A stretch of DNA of 64,000 nt from Ahaetulla prasina (Eukaryota > Chordata > Lepidosauria > Squamata > Colubridae): assembly GCF_028640845.1 (NCBI RefSeq), contig NC_080539.1:371765233-371829232 (forward strand). The letters are read 5' to 3'. Shown one piece after another: positions 20,218 through 31,419 of this stretch (the stretch's first letter is position 1; every line of letters begins with the position of its first letter). Under the pieces are notes generated by a model. The model did no database searches and was not told the DNA's origin. It worked only from the letters and a program-made list of their open reading frames with translations. The position numbers were made by a program, and so were the translations under genes.

Positions 20218-20540
20218 AGAATAATAGAGTTGGAAGGGACCTTGGAGGTCTTCTAGTCCAACCCCCAGCTTAGGCAGGAAAGCTTATACCACTTCAAACA
20301 AATGATTATCCAACATCTTCTTAAAAATCTCCAGTGTTGGAGCATTTACAACTTCTGGAGGCAAGCTGTTTCACTGGTTAATTATTCCTCCTTAGTTCTA
20401 GGTTGCTTCTCTCCTTGATGAGTTTCCACCCATTGCTTCTTGTCCTGCCCTCTGGTGCTTTGGAGAATAGTTTGACTCCCTCTTCTTTGTGGCAGCCCTT
20501 GAGATATCGGAACACTGCTATCGTGTCTCCCCAGAAGCTG
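20218..20540 (-). mobile_element. CR1 LINE 3' end
   Basis: Reverse CR1 text runs from AGAGTTGGAAGGGACCTTGG to GAGATATCGGAACACTGC. It is interrupted or truncated near 20535. Confidence 0.88.
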
Positions 20541-20634
20541 AATTATATCATTAGGATGGGGGATTTTCAATTAAAAAAAAAAAAAAACAGTAGAAGAGAA
20601 TATTTGTAGCTCAGGATTGAACTGTGGTGGTCTC

Positions 20635-20875
20635 TGAGCTTGGTGATTTTCTTAAAGACCTTTCATGACCCAATTAGGTAACATCTTCAGTGCTAGAAGG
20701 GAGCCGGGTTTGCTGATTGGAGAAGAGGAAGAGGAGGAGGAAGAGGAAGAGGATGGTGGGGTCTAGTCTAAGAAGGCTGGTGTTTTATCGGTGTTTCCTT
20801 TGAGCCCTGGTTACACTCTGAGTTGTGGCTCAAGGAACAACAGCTGCTAACCTTCGGTTTACAGATTGGACCGGT
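20635..20875 (-). mobile_element. PLE-like GTTACCTAGT family fragment
   Basis: TTCATGACCCAATTAGGTAA and CATCTTCAGTGCTAGAAGGG are the reverse of the CCTTCTAGCACTGATGATG / TTACCTAGTTGGGT motif. A GAGGAA run lies at 20723-20752. Confidence 0.6.
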
Positions 20876-21524
20876 GTAGGAGCCTACCCCAATGATACAG
20901 GGAGAGGGGAAAAAACACCATAAATGTTAAGGCACAAAGAATTGTGAGTTCAAACACATGAATTTTAGAAATACCCATCACAGCGTTTCCCTTAGAAAAT
21001 AGGACACTGGTCCTGGAACCAAAGCTGTTTCGTCAAGAGATGGGCGCTGAAAAAGGTTGTCAAAGGGATCGGGACAGAACGGTGGGGACGAGAAATAAAT
21101 GAAGGAAAAGATGAATTTAATGCTTTTCGGGCAGCCGATGAAAAGAGGGGAATCGGGAAGCCGAGAGAGAGAAATCGACCCCATTCAAGCGCCGAGATAG
21201 AGAATTTGAAAGCTTCTTAGGAGCAAAGGGAAGACAATGCAGCCGGGGGAATGCAAGTCTTGGGTAGGCAAGATGTTATCGGCTTCCAGAGCGGACGGCT
21301 ATTCAAGACACAGGCAGAAGAAGAAATTGCTCTCCGTCACCAATTTCTAGGCAAGGTTTTCTCCAAGAAACGGAAAGAAGGTACGGGCGGGGGGGGGGGG
21401 CGGGGGGGGCGTGGAATTACACAATGCAAAAAGAGCTTGAGTAAGCAAAGTGCTCTTTTAGCAGATAGGCGCCTGAAAGAGGGGATTTTGTGCCGAGCAG
21501 CTCCAGGCGTAACTCAGAAAAAGG
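20876..21524. other. Unique intronic sequence with a G-rich tract
   Basis: I see no exon. Positions 21385-21412 are almost pure G broken by single C bases, which could form a G-quadruplex and is also hard to sequence. Confidence 0.5.
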
Positions 21525-22075
21525 TGTTGTAACCCAGACCCAAGTAGGTAGGAATAAACTTAGTCCGTGGAAAAACAAACTTTATTCGAACAGCTGGGAA
21601 TTACTTCATTCCCAGCGTCGTTCAACTCAAAGTAAAACAAATGCCTCCCAACACAACTTCCTCAGTTATCTCACAAACCTTAGTCCAATTAGGCAAACTG
21701 CCAAAGGCCCTTCCTGGCAAATGTCCAGAAGCCATAAAAACAAAGACGTATACAAAGCAGAAAACGAAGCTACAACGTTGTTTTCCGGCAGAGCCCAAAT
21801 GCCGTTGCTGGTCTGTTTTAAGTCTTACAGGAGGGGCCGATCATCTCTTGGCCCTACTCCCGAGTCATCCTCTCTGCTTGAGCTGCTCTTGCCTTCTGGC
21901 AGCTCTTCTCATGTGTCCATTAGGAACAGGCTCCTTTTGTCCCTCTGCCTCACTACTATCAGTCTCTGGAGGCTCTGGAGTCTGTCCCTCACTTCCTGAT
22001 GGGCCTGGTCTCACTTCAGCCTCACTGCTGTCCGACTCGGTTGCCAGCTCCGTAGGCTGCTGATGGACAACAACG
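21525..22075 (-). mobile_element. Solo Gypsy-type LTR D with TSD AAAGG
   Basis: It is a reverse LTR flanked by AAAGG at 21520-21524 and 22076-22080. The sense strand encodes an acidic run (ATESDSSEAE, PPETDSSEAEG) and a basic end (MRRAARRQEQLKQRG). It is close to LTR H at 36659-37265, including the GAATAAAGTTTGTTTTTCC-type polyadenylation region. Confidence 0.9.
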
Positions 22076-22127
22076 AAAGGGATCATATCCTTGTGTGTTC
22101 ACATGAGCAGCCAATTCAGAGTGCCAA

Positions 22128-22200
22128 GCCAGGCTGTCCAACTTTGGCTGCGTTAAGACTTGTGGAATTCAACTCCCAGAATTCCCCAGCCAAGCCACAC
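22128..22200. mobile_element. Part of a palindromic hAT MITE
   Basis: It contains CCAGGCTGTCCAACTTTGG and AATTCAACTCCCAGAATTCC and stops at the palindrome centre. Confidence 0.75.
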
Positions 22201-22228
22201 TCTTAAGCCATTCCGAGCTCTACTACGG

Positions 22229-22452
22229 GTCATCCTCAACGTACGACCACAATTGAGCTCAAAATGTATGTTGCTAAGTGAGTTTTGCCCCGTTTTACGG
22301 CTTGTCTTGCCACGTTTGTTAAGTGAATCGTGGCAGTTGCGAAATTACTTAACGTGGTTGGATAATAACAGCCGTGAAATTGGACAGGGCTCATTTAACA
22401 ATTCCCTCGTTTGGAAATTCTGGTCCCAGTTGTAGTCGTTAAGTCAAGGATG
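22229..22452. mobile_element. GTAAGTCGAGG MITE with two right-type ends in inverted order
   Basis: The left half is reverse orientation (CTCAACGTACGACCACAATTG to about 22338). The right half reads as the same end in forward orientation (CTCATTTAACAATTCCC ... TAGTCGTTAAGTCAAGGAT). This makes a fold-back structure. Confidence 0.65.
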
Positions 22453-23044
22453 GCCTTGACTCATTTGAGCCCCAGGTTGCTCCTAGTTTTATCTGTAAAT
22501 GACTTTTTTTTAGTTTTAATGGCGATATAATATGTGTGAACAACCGCTTTTAAACTTAATGCAAACCACTTTAAACTCGATTGTAAAAAAAATTGATTTT
22601 TGTAACAGGCCTGGCATATCTTACCCAATTCAGTTGTCTTTCCTTTCAGAGTTTTAATCCTCACTTAACTTCTGTGGGCCTCACTCCCTATTTAAGGAGT
22701 TTCTAAGGGGGCATGCGTAAGAGCACCAATGTGTCTACCTGTCACATTTTCATTGTCTTTTTCATTTGGATTCTTCGTGTTTGTAAGTTTCGTTGATGAA
22801 TAAATAAAAAATACATTTTAAAAAATTAGAATTCTGTCTAGCAAAAGAGCTTGGTTACTTGAGGGACCGCCTGTCTCCCGTAGCATCTGCCTGGTGGATT
22901 CTGCTCTGGGTCCCTTCAATTAAGGAATAACATCTGTCGGATCCCCCCTGGCGCCTTGGGATCCGGATGGCTGCCATCCTGCCGGTGGGTTTTGAAGGGG
23001 TCTCGAAGACCTGGTTCTTTCCTCAGGTCTGATGGACTCTTTGC
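22453..23044. other. Mixed intronic stretch, possible L2 remnant at the end
   Basis: Positions 22453-22900 are AT-rich with no call. The stretch 22905-23040 resembles a decayed LINE C-terminus (reads SKTWFFPQ on the plus strand), which I would not push further than a weak L2-type remnant. Confidence 0.35.
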
Positions 23045-23428
23045 GGGTAGTCCTCGACTTACGACCACAATCGAACCCCAGGTTGCTCTTCTTAAGTGAG
23101 ACATTTGTTAAGTTGCCTCATTTTAACCACCTTTCTTGCCACGGTTGTTAAATGAATCACTGCAGTGGATAAGTTAGTAACACGGTTGTGAAGTGAACCT
23201 GTCTCCCCCCCCCCCCCGCCTCCATTGACTTTGCTTGCCAGCAGGTCGCAAGAGGGGATCCTAGGACACCGGGACGGTCATAACGATGAACCGCTTGCCA
23301 CACGTCCGAATGTTGATCCCGCGATCGCGGGGATGCCGCAAAAGGTTGTAACTCTTGAGAAACCTTTCTCACATTTTTTCCGTGCCGTTGTAACTTTGAA
23401 CGAACCGTCGTAAGTCGAGGACCGACCG
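23045..23428 (-). mobile_element. GTAAGTCGAGG MITE (copy 10), nearly full length
   Basis: It starts GGGTAGTCCTCGACTTACG and ends CGTCGTAAGTCGAGGACC. All internal blocks are present, and a C-run lies at 23207-23217. Confidence 0.9.
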
Positions 23429-23966
23429 GCACTTGGTGTGCATTTGGCGTCTGCTCTTGTCTGGCCGTTGTCTTTCATCCCTTATTTCTTGCCTCCTGTT
23501 ATAATTGCTTTGTTCTTTTTAACACCGTTTACCAAGGCGTCACCCGGAGTCGGTAGGACTCTGGCAGGATCCGAGTTTAATTAATAAGAACAACGGCTGG
23601 GTCAACGGCTCGGAGCCCCCACGTTCCCCCAGAACGTGGGCGAAGCTGTACCGAGCGCCGCGCACCCTAACGCAATTTCTTCAGGCCAAACATTGTTCCC
23701 AAGCCGAATTATTGCAAATACACCCACATGTACCAGATAGAGCTGCCAGCTGGGAAACATGTTTTCATTAAGCGTTGCAGCGGGAGACACCGGATCTTAT
23801 ATTCCCTCTTCGGAGTTAGGTTGCAATTCATGGAGGGCGTTTTTAAATTAACACCATTAAGAAGTTTCACCAGAGCAATGGCTCCTCTCAAAGTACAGAT
23901 GCTGAACGGTTAACAATGCAGGGAGAACGCTGTCACTGGGAAGGTGTCCCTTCCCTCTGCCCCACA
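23429..23966. other. Unique intronic sequence with a short hairpin
   Basis: A perfect 9-bp stem (CCCACGTTC at 23618-23626 and GAACGTGGG at 23632-23640) has a 5-nt loop. I see no exon. Confidence 0.45.
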
Positions 23967-23967
23967 A

Positions 23968-24054
<87 letters not shown>
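23967..24054. repeat. (AAT)n array at an L2 3' end
   Basis: About 28 AAT units form the tail of the reverse-oriented L2 copy that follows. Confidence 0.95.
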
Positions 24055-24055
<1 letters not shown>

Positions 24056-24738
24056 TTTTAATTTTTATACCGCCCTTCTCCCGAAGGACTCAGGGCGGTT
24101 AACAGCCAGATAAAAATACAATACAATATACAATAAAACCCATTTTAAAAACTTATTCAACAATAGAAGAATGGATATTGAAAGTTTCCAATTTGGCTGA
24201 GATGGCTAAAATCTCAGCCTTCTTGAAAGACAGTACTCAAGAAAAATATTTAAATGAATGGAAGAACTGGATTGATTATATTCAAAATAGATATCAGATT
24301 AAGAAATTTCGGATTGCCTTTGAATGAAGGATGTTGTTTTTGATTTTAATGGAAGAAGTCAGGTTATGTGAGAGAGAAGGATTATAATTGTGTTAGATTT
24401 TAAAAATTTAATGTATGACTGTTTGTTTAATGAACTATACCTTGTGTTTGCTCCGGGAAGTCCGGGGGGGGAGGGGGGTTTTGGAGGGAGGGGGGAAGGG
24501 GGGGAATTTAATTGTTGTTGTAAAACTTTTTCAATTAAAAAAAAAAACTTATTCAACATTGGCCAAATTAAAACTATAAAAGACATGATATAAAACCCCG
24601 TTTAAAATCCAATTGAAAACCCATGTTATGCTAGTCCTGCTCGGAAGAATAAATACGTCTTCAGCTCAAGGCGAAAGGCCCGGAGGTCAGGAAGTTGACG
24701 GAGTCCAGGAGGAAGCTCATTCCAGAGGGTAATGGGGG
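24055..24738 (-). mobile_element. L2 LINE 3' end, split by an L1 tail
   Basis: TATACCGCCCTTCTCCCGAA and GGACTCAGGGCGG open the reverse copy. The coding end reads FRRELKTYLF-like on the minus strand near 24650-24690. An L1 insertion (24163-24542) divides it. Confidence 0.88.
24163..24542 (+). mobile_element. 5'-truncated L1 insertion with 16-bp TSD
   Basis: It encodes the last codons of an L1-type ORF2 (EEWILKVSNLAEMAKISAFLK to a TGA near 24327), then a G-rich 3' UTR and A-tail. The duplication AAAAACTTATTCAACA is at 24147-24162 and 24543-24558, a clean target-primed insertion. Confidence 0.93.
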
Positions 24739-24847
24739 TGGGGTGGGGAGGAAACCACCCCGCTCTTGTGCTCAGAATGGGATATTTAATCAGCTTTCTC
24801 GAACCAGGGAAGAAGGTATTTGACAGGCTTTGGGGTGGGGAAGGAGG

Positions 24848-25369
24848 TGTTGTGTCTCACTCCTCCGCTGACGGGCCGGGTCAGGGAAATCCGAATCAGG
24901 CGTGCCTCTGCAGCTCTGCCAAAGTCCTAGCAAAGTCCTCAGGGCAGGCAGGAGACCAGAAAGTGACTTCAGCAAGATATGTTTAGACTTTGCCTGACTC
25001 AGAGAATGCCAGAAAGCAGGTCCTTTATATAGGCCATGGGGTGTGGCTCCATGACTCAGCACTTATCCAGGCCTGCCCCTCCCTTCCTTCTGTCGCCGCC
25101 GCCTATCAATTCTTCTGAAGCGAGGGTCACTCCAGTCTGCAGCTGTTGGTAATTGACCTTCCTCAGGCTCACATGCTGTGGGGGAGGGGTCTAGTTGCTC
25201 CGTTTGCCTGGGCATGGAGCCAGGGCTGGGGGCTGGAGGTGCTTCCTCCTCCTCAGCCTGTCTGGGCATGGAGCCAGGGCTGGGGCCGGGAGGCATACTA
25301 GGACATTCCTCAGCGTTCAGAAGCAGATAAGAAGGCCCCGGCTGCGGTGAGAGCAGGCAAGACACAACA
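24848..25369 (-). mobile_element. Solo Gypsy-type LTR E with TSD GGAGG
   Basis: The 522-bp reverse LTR lies between GGAGG at 24843-24847 and 25370-25374. Its sense strand has the TGTTGTGTCTTGCC start, TATA, and an open frame with two PAPSPGSMPRQ repeat units ending in the basic run DPRFRRIDRRRRQKEGRGR. It is nearly the same family member as LTR J. Confidence 0.94.
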
Positions 25370-25449
25370 GGAGGCAAAGAAAACAGGGAAAGTAGATGGT
25401 GTAAGAAGATGAATAAGACAGGAAGAAATATTACAGGTGAAGGGTCCTC

Positions 25450-25535
25450 GGGTGTGCTCTGAACTTGGTGGTTTTCTTGTAGACATTTCATTACCCAACT
25501 AGGTAACATCAACAGTGCCAGAAGGGAGTGGGGTT
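25450..25535 (-). mobile_element. PLE-like GTTACCTAGT family fragment
   Basis: TTGTAGACATTTCATTACCC and AACTAGGTAACATCAACAG give the reverse of the family motif. Confidence 0.65.
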
Positions 25536-25567
25536 TGCGGAGAGGAGGGGGAGGAGGAGAAGGAGGA

Positions 25568-25735
25568 GGGGAACAGTGGAACGACTTGCCTCCAGATGTT
25601 GTGGCTGCTCCATCACTGGAGGTTTTCAAGAAGAATTGCACAAATATTTGTTTGAAACGGCATAGGGTCTCCTGCCCAAGCAGGGGGTTGGACTAGAAGA
25701 CCTCCAAGGTCCCTTCCAACTCTGTTATTCTGTTA
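25568..25735 (+). mobile_element. CR1 LINE 3' tail
   Basis: It starts at GAACAGTGGAACGACTTGCC and ends CCAACTCTGTTATTCTGTTA. Confidence 0.88.
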
Positions 25736-26802
25736 TTAATGCCTTGTTCAAGTCGCTGCCCCGCCCATCTCATCCATTCCTCTGTTTGCAAGTCTCCATA
25801 AGACTCCTCAACAATTCTATGAATGCCAAAATTGGAACCCAAGACAAAACTTGACAAAGATGGACGCTTGGACGGGTAAAAAAGTCCTTTTCCTCTTTTC
25901 TGTGCAAAACTGGATTCTGTCTACAAGCTTTTGGCGAAGGAGTTGTCGGAATGGAAAAAAATGGTGCGCACACACACACATTCACACGTCATCCGAACCC
26001 AAAGGCAGGCCGTAGGTGTGCAGGGTTTTTTTTTTTTAAAGTGTAGAAAACTGTAGATTGTGGTTCAATTAACTTTTGCTTATGTTGGACAAAGGAGAAT
26101 CTGATACGTATAGAGAAACTAGGCTTCTCTACAGAAGAGCAGAGTCTGAATTCTGCACTTACGCTACACACCAATTTCTCCCCACCAATCTCTCTCAAAG
26201 TATCTCAGCCCTGGAAATAGTCTCAGAAGGTACTAATTAAAATTTTTATTATGATCTTGGGACTAGGTACCAGAAATAGACCCGTCTACCGGTGGGGAGG
26301 GGAGGGGAGGGGCGACTGAGAGAGCCCCAAAGCAGAAATATAATTAAGAGAAGGGAGTCTAAAATGATCTCGAGATTGGAAAACCAAAAAAAAAGAAAAG
26401 AAGCTGGAAAAATTAAGATAGGGGAAGGGGAGGGGGGGGGTGAGGGAAGAAGAAAGCAGCCGCTCAGCATTATCAGCGGTGTGGCATTATCGCTGCATGA
26501 TAGGCCCTGTAATGAGCAATCCATGAGCAGCCAAGGAACGCAGCCGCTTTGAAGGAATGCAAAAATGAAATTAAGCACAGAGTAAACATCGAGACATTAC
26601 CTGTTACTTACAGAGACACTCGTGCTGTGCAGAGAGAGAGAGATCGGGAGGCTGTGTGCCCAACAAGGGCTGAGGAGCGGGAGGAGGGAAGAGCCAGGCG
26701 ACAACCGGTCCCGAAGAAGAACACCCCCCAGACCAAAAAGGAAGAAGCTAGGTCAGAAGCCGGTTTACCAGCAGTCAGACGGAGGGAAACGGCACTTAAA
26801 AG
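25736..26802. other. Mostly unique intronic sequence
   Basis: The GA-rich blocks at 26290-26450 are simple. The stretch 26455-26600 (CATTATCAGCGGTGTGGCAT and flanks) looks unique and well composed. No exon was found. Confidence 0.45.
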
Positions 26803-27344
26803 TGTGAAGTAAAGGCTGGGGTTTCATGCAGAAGTTAAGACCAAATTCTTTGATTTAATGTACAGTGAATTCCACTCCAGCGAAGTCTTTCCTCTCCCAG
26901 TCTTTCAAGACAGTTCACAATTCACAGTTCACCTTTATCAGGCTTGGAGAGTGGCCAGGCCGGTATCTTTCAGACGCTGCAATGCTTGGCAAGAATGCAA
27001 TAACGGACGAATTGGCTCCCCTCCCCTCTTTTATTCCCTCTGGGAGGGGCGTTTCATTGCCCACCTGTGTCCTTACTCCCCAGTCGACCCTTGTTCTTTA
27101 GCCGTTTCCTTTGTCTGGCAACTCTGTGCATGCCCACACTGGGAACAGGATCCAGCTATTTGTCTGCCTCATTGGTGTCTGATTCCAAAGGCAGTTGATA
27201 ACCCACATATTGCCCTGGCCCCCTCTCTGCCTCAGACGCAGAGCCCTCATCAGAGCCTTCCCCAGACTCCAGGACTGGCCCAGGGTCCTCCCCAACCTCC
27301 TCACTGTCCAAATCTGCTGCCAGATCCGCTGGCCAGCCACAGCA
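26803..27344 (-). mobile_element. Solo Gypsy-type LTR F
   Basis: A reverse LTR similar to K and I throughout (TTTATTCCCTCTGGGAGGGG, GCATGCCCACACTGGGAACA, AGAGCCCTCATCAGAGCCTT). The ends are decayed and no exact duplication is visible, so it is the oldest of this group. Confidence 0.85.
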
Positions 27345-27419
27345 AAATTCTCATGGTAAGCTGGAGGCTTTAGCCTACCCTACATAAGTCATATATTTCA
27401 TGTGTATAAATCATATATC

Positions 27420-27535
27420 CAGTTTGGTCTAGTAGCGAAGGCACCAGGCTAGAAACCAGAAGACAGTGAGTTCTGGCTCTGCCTTAAGCATGAAAGCCAG
27501 CTGGGAGATTTTGGGTCAATTACCAAGAGACTGGG
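27420..27535 (+). mobile_element. MIR-like tRNA-derived SINE fragment
   Basis: TTTGGTCTAGTAGCGAAGGC, AACCAGAAGACAGTGAGTTC and AAAGCCAGCTGGGAGATTTT are present. It is the single-copy counterpart of the unit amplified at 52372-53048. Confidence 0.65.
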
Positions 27536-27552
27536 ACTTCTAGTGCCATCTT

Positions 27553-27795
27553 CAATGAATTCAGAAAAGAGCTGGAAGGGACCCTGGAGGTCTTCTAGTC
27601 CAACCCTATACCATTTCAGGCAAGTGACTTCTTAAAAGCCTCCAGGGATGGAGCAACTTCTGGAGGCAGGTAGTTCCACTGGTTAATTGTCCTTACTGTT
27701 AGGAAGTTTCTCCTTAATTCCAGGTTGCTTCTCTCCTTGATTGGTTTCCATCCATTGTTTCTTGTTCTGCCTTCAGGTGCTTTGAAGAATAGGGA
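27553..27795 (-). mobile_element. CR1 LINE 3' end
   Basis: Reverse CR1 text runs from AGCTGGAAGGGACCCTGGAG to CTTCAGGTGCTTTGAAGAAT. Confidence 0.85.
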
Positions 27796-27997
27796 GGGAG
27801 GGGTGATGGGTGCTACTTGACCCCTTATTTCCATTCGTGACCCCCAACTCCTCAAAAGCTCTTTGAGGCTGATGTCCTTCCAAAAGGGGAGTCATTTAGT
27901 TACAAATGTTCTGGCACGCAAGTAAACAGAAGAGGAGCAACTACAGTAAGACCTCAATCACCTCCTGCCCACAAAGGACCAATGATCGATCGATCAA

Positions 27998-28372
27998 TCA
28001 GAATAGACCTGGAAGGGACTTCAGAGGTCCTCTAATCCAACCCCCTGCTCAAGCAGGAAACCCTACAGGTGGCTGTCCAGTCTCTTCTTAAAATCCAGTG
28101 ATGAAGCACCCATAACTTCTGGAGGCAAGCTGTTCCCGTGGTTAACTGTTCTCCTTAATTCCAGATTGCTTCTCTCCTTCGTAAGTTTCCATCCATAGCT
28201 TCTTGTCCTGCCTTCAGGTGCTTTAGAGAATAGCTTGATTCCCTCTTCTTTGGGGCAGCCCCTCAGATATTGGAACCCTGCTATACTGTCCCCCCTAGTC
28301 CTTCTTTTCTCTAGACTAGCCATACCCAAATCCTGCGACCGTTCATCATATGTTTGAGTCTCCAGGCCTTTA
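27998..28372 (-). mobile_element. CR1 LINE 3' end
   Basis: The reverse copy includes a readable C-terminal stretch on the minus strand (MASLEKRRTRGDSIAGFQYL). Frameshifts are present. Confidence 0.87.
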
Positions 28373-28379
28373 AATCATC

Positions 28380-28440
28380 ATTTTTCAGCAGTGAAAATTT
28401 TGGGCTCAATTGTGGCCGTCAGCTACGGATTACCTGTACT
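28380..28440 (+). mobile_element. GTAAGTCGAGG MITE right-end fragment
   Basis: AATTTTGGGCTCAATTGTGG and ACGGATTACCTGTAC are present. Confidence 0.6.
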
Positions 28441-28954
28441 TCCATTTCTGTCATCTATTAGAGTTGTCTGTTCTTCGGTTGGCTTCTTTTGTTTGCCGAT
28501 TTAGAGAATTCTGACCCTCTTGTGTCCACTGTTATCTCTGCTTGTCATTCAGCCTTAATAAGGGAACCTTGGCTAGGGATTTCCCCAAGCCTGAAGGCAA
28601 GATATTGGTCCGGGGGAGTGTGGGAGGCTGATAATATTGTCAGGCAAACCTGGGACCCTTTAAAAGAGATCCGCAGGATCATCTGACTGGCATAAGCCGG
28701 AAGAGACAGCTGGGATGATGTGCATGCAGAGATTTAAGCCTCGGGAATCACCAGCAGGCAACCCAAGGTATTTCAGGAAGGCTGAGCTATGAGCCACCAG
28801 ACAATCATTGTTTTATACCCAAATTCATCTTGGTGGCCAATATCCCAAAGTACAATGTAATAAACAACCTTCTGGGGTTTATCAGCCCATCCCAAAGCCG
28901 AGAGGTTCGTTAGGGTTAGAGTTAGCATTGGGGTTAATCATCATTTAACATTTA
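28441..28954. other. Unique intronic sequence
   Basis: I recognise no repeat motif and no exon. Confidence 0.4.
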
Positions 28955-29735
28955 ACATAATAACAGAGTTGGAAGGGACCTTGGAGGTCTTCTAGTCCAA
29001 CCCCCTGCCCAGGCAGGAAACCCTACACCATTTCAGACAAATAGCTATCCAACATTTTCTTAAAAATTTCCAGTGTTGGAGCATTTACAACTTCTGCAGG
29101 CAAGTTGTTCCACTGATTAATTGTTCTAATTGTCAGGAAATTTCTCCTTAATTCTAAGTTGCTTCTCTCCTTGATGAGTTTCCACCCATTGCTTCTTGTT
29201 CTACCCTCAGGTGCTTTGGAGAATAGCTTGACTCCCTCTTCTTTGTGGCAACCCCTGAGATATTGGAACACTGCTATCATGTCTCCCCTAGTCCTTCTTT
29301 TTATTAAACTGGACATACCCAGTTCCTGCAACCGTTCTTCATATGTTTTATCCTCCAGTCCCCTAATCATCTTGGTTGCTCTTCTCTGCACTCTTTCTAG
29401 AGTCTCAACATCTTTTTTACATCGTGGCGACCAAAACTGGATGCAATATTCCAAGTGTGGCCTTACCAAGGCATTATAAAGTGGTATTAACACTTCACGT
29501 GATCTTGATTTTATCCCTCTGTTGATGCAGCCTAGAACTGTGTTGGCTTTTTTGGCAGCTGCTGCACACGGCTGGCTCATATCTAAATGGTTATCCACTA
29601 GGACTCCAAGATCCCTCTCACAGGTACTACTATTGAGCAAGGTACCACCTATACGGTACCTGTGCATTTTGGGTTTTTTTTGCCTAAATGTAGAACCTTA
29701 CTTTTTTCACTGTTGAATTTCATCATCATCATCAT
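28955..29735 (-). mobile_element. CR1 LINE with 214-codon RT tail
   Basis: The minus-strand frame 29023-29667 is uninterrupted and encodes the region after the RT catalytic motif to the ORF2 stop ([14 protein letters not shown] ... [16 protein letters not shown]). The 3' UTR ends in ATGTTAAATGTTAAATG-type repeats. It is truncated at a CATCAT microsatellite near 29720. Confidence 0.93.
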
Positions 29736-29749
29736 CATCTGGGCATAAT

Positions 29750-29905
29750 ATCCAAGTTTTAGAAGAGGAACAGAAAATAAGAATAAATTGAATGTTTTCC
29801 CTGTACTGGAAGGGATGCTTTTTAGTTGATTTATAAATGACTTGGAGTTAAGAGATGAAAATGGCCAAATTTGCCAATGTCGTAAACTCTTCAAGGAGTA
29901 AAATC
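29750..29905 (+). mobile_element. Old CR1-like RT fragment
   Basis: The plus strand reads FINDLELRDENGQICQ near 29827-29875, resembling the stretch just before the CR1 catalytic motif. It is short and diverged. Confidence 0.4.
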
Positions 29906-29913
29906 AGAAATCA

Positions 29914-30174
29914 GGGCCGGTGAATAGCTCAGGCTGGTAAAGCCTGTTATTAAGAACACAATAGCCTGCAATTACCGCAGGTTCAAGCCCGGCCCGAGGT
30001 TGACTCAGCCTTCCATCCTTTATAAGGTAGGTAAAATGAGGACCCAGATTGTTGGGGGGGGGCAATAAGTTGACTTTGTAAATATACAAATAGAATGAGA
30101 CTATTGCCTTATACACTGTAAGCCGCCCTGAGTCTTCGGAGAAGGCGGGATATAAATGTAAACAAAAAAAAAAA
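29914..30174 (+). mobile_element. tRNA-derived SINE with L2-like tail (copy 5)
   Basis: It has a variant head (GTGAATAGCTCAGGCTGG), GGTTCAAGCCC in the B-box position, and the shared tail with a broken poly(A). Confidence 0.9.
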
Positions 30175-30339
30175 GAAAGCAGTTTCAGAAAGTTCCAAAA
30201 TACTATCTACAAGCTGGGTGAAAGCTGAGCTGGCTGGAACTGAAGGATGAAGAAAACCTGATAAAGAAAAGCCTGTTTCACAATAAAATGGAGGGTGGGG
30301 GGAAGCGAGCATTCAGAAGCTACAACAAATTTAGGTTGC

Positions 30340-30424
30340 ATGCAAGAAACCATCCTCCCATGCCTCTGAAACCACCAAAGCCACCACTGGTCCACGGACC
30401 CAAAAAAACTGGGGACCCCTGCTG
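30340..30424. mobile_element. hAT-like right end
   Basis: CCACTGGTCCACGGACCC and ACTGGGGACCCCTGCTG resemble a hAT terminus. The left end is absent. Confidence 0.45.
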
Positions 30425-30567
30425 TATAGTATGCCTTATTTTGATTGCGATGCTTCTGACATGGATAAAGGAGAAAAACAAGGGAAGAAATGGTAAAGAA
30501 CAGATTTCTGCACTCAATCAAACATCTCTAGCTACTGGGAGTGGCTACTACATGGCCACCTAACTCT

Positions 30568-30857
30568 CTTTCTTTGAGCTACACATGGTTGTCCCAAAGG
30601 TGCTTTTGTTTTTAAGAAGCAACTGGACTTTCCGGTTTTTCTTTGAAGACGTCTTGCTTCTCATCCAAGAAGCTTCTTCAGCTCTGACTGGATGGCGGGG
30701 AACGGAAGGATTTATACTCCTTGCAGGCTGCTGGTCATTTTTAGGGCCACTTGGAGGTTTGTCTGTGTCCTCGATCACCTGAGTGGTGCAAATGGGGTGT
30801 GGAGCCTTCTTGGAGGTGTTGAAAAAGCACCTTTGGAACAACCATGACCTGGATGAG
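30568..30857 (-). mobile_element. PLE-type 3' end with inverted tip
   Basis: The body is reverse (30568-30785, TTCTCATCCAAGAAGCTTCT and GACTGGATGGCGGGGAACGG). From about 30803 a short plus-strand piece of the same 3' end follows (GAAAAAGCACCTTTGGAAC, CATGACCTGGATGAG). The last bases resume after LTR G at 31389-31405. Confidence 0.78.
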
Positions 30858-31383
30858 TGTTCTGTCCTCCTTCGCCTCCGTCCAAATGATGGCTTAATTA
30901 GCCGTCACTATCAGCTCTGGCAGCAGAATAGCCAGCGTCTGCCAAGAGCCTCCGTTATCTTCCACGACGCTGGTGAGTCACCTAGAAACAAACTTCAGCT
31001 CTTAATCAGTTGATTTGCCTGTTACAAAGAGCACAGCAGCTCTTGCTGCCTTTATATCCTGTGGGGTGTGGCTCCATGACTCAGTACTTCCTAGGCCTGC
31101 TCCACCCCTGCTTCTGTTGTTCCCTCCTCTCCTGCCTACGAAACCTAGGGTCCAGCCAGGCCTGATTGCCATCAGCTGGGTCTGCAGGCGTGGCCTGGGG
31201 GGGGGGAAGTCAGGGGACAGAGGCCTCGTTATCTCCTCCACCTGGCCTGCCTCTGGCTCCTGCAGCTGAGCCAGGGAAGCCGGTGCTCCCGAGGTAAGTC
31301 CTGACGGCCCTTCCCCCTCACTGTCCAAGTCACTTTCTGGCAGCAGGCCTGGCTTGGGGGGCCGGGGGGGTGTAGACACAACA
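30858..31383 (-). mobile_element. Solo Gypsy-type LTR G with TSD ATGAG
   Basis: The 526-bp reverse LTR starts TGTTCTGTCC, ends TAGACACAACA, and is flanked by ATGAG at 30853-30857 and 31384-31388. Sense frames encode an acidic run (ESDLDSEGEGPSG) and, after a frameshift, the basic end DPRFRRQERREQQKQG. It is inserted in a PLE end. Confidence 0.93.
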
Positions 31384-31419
31384 ATGAGTGAGAATCTCCA
31401 TAGACTTACACATGGTGCG

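Noticed and set aside
21385..21412. G-quadruplex regulatory element
   Set aside because: It is an almost pure G-run with no flanking regulatory context. Simple-sequence origin or run-length error is more likely.
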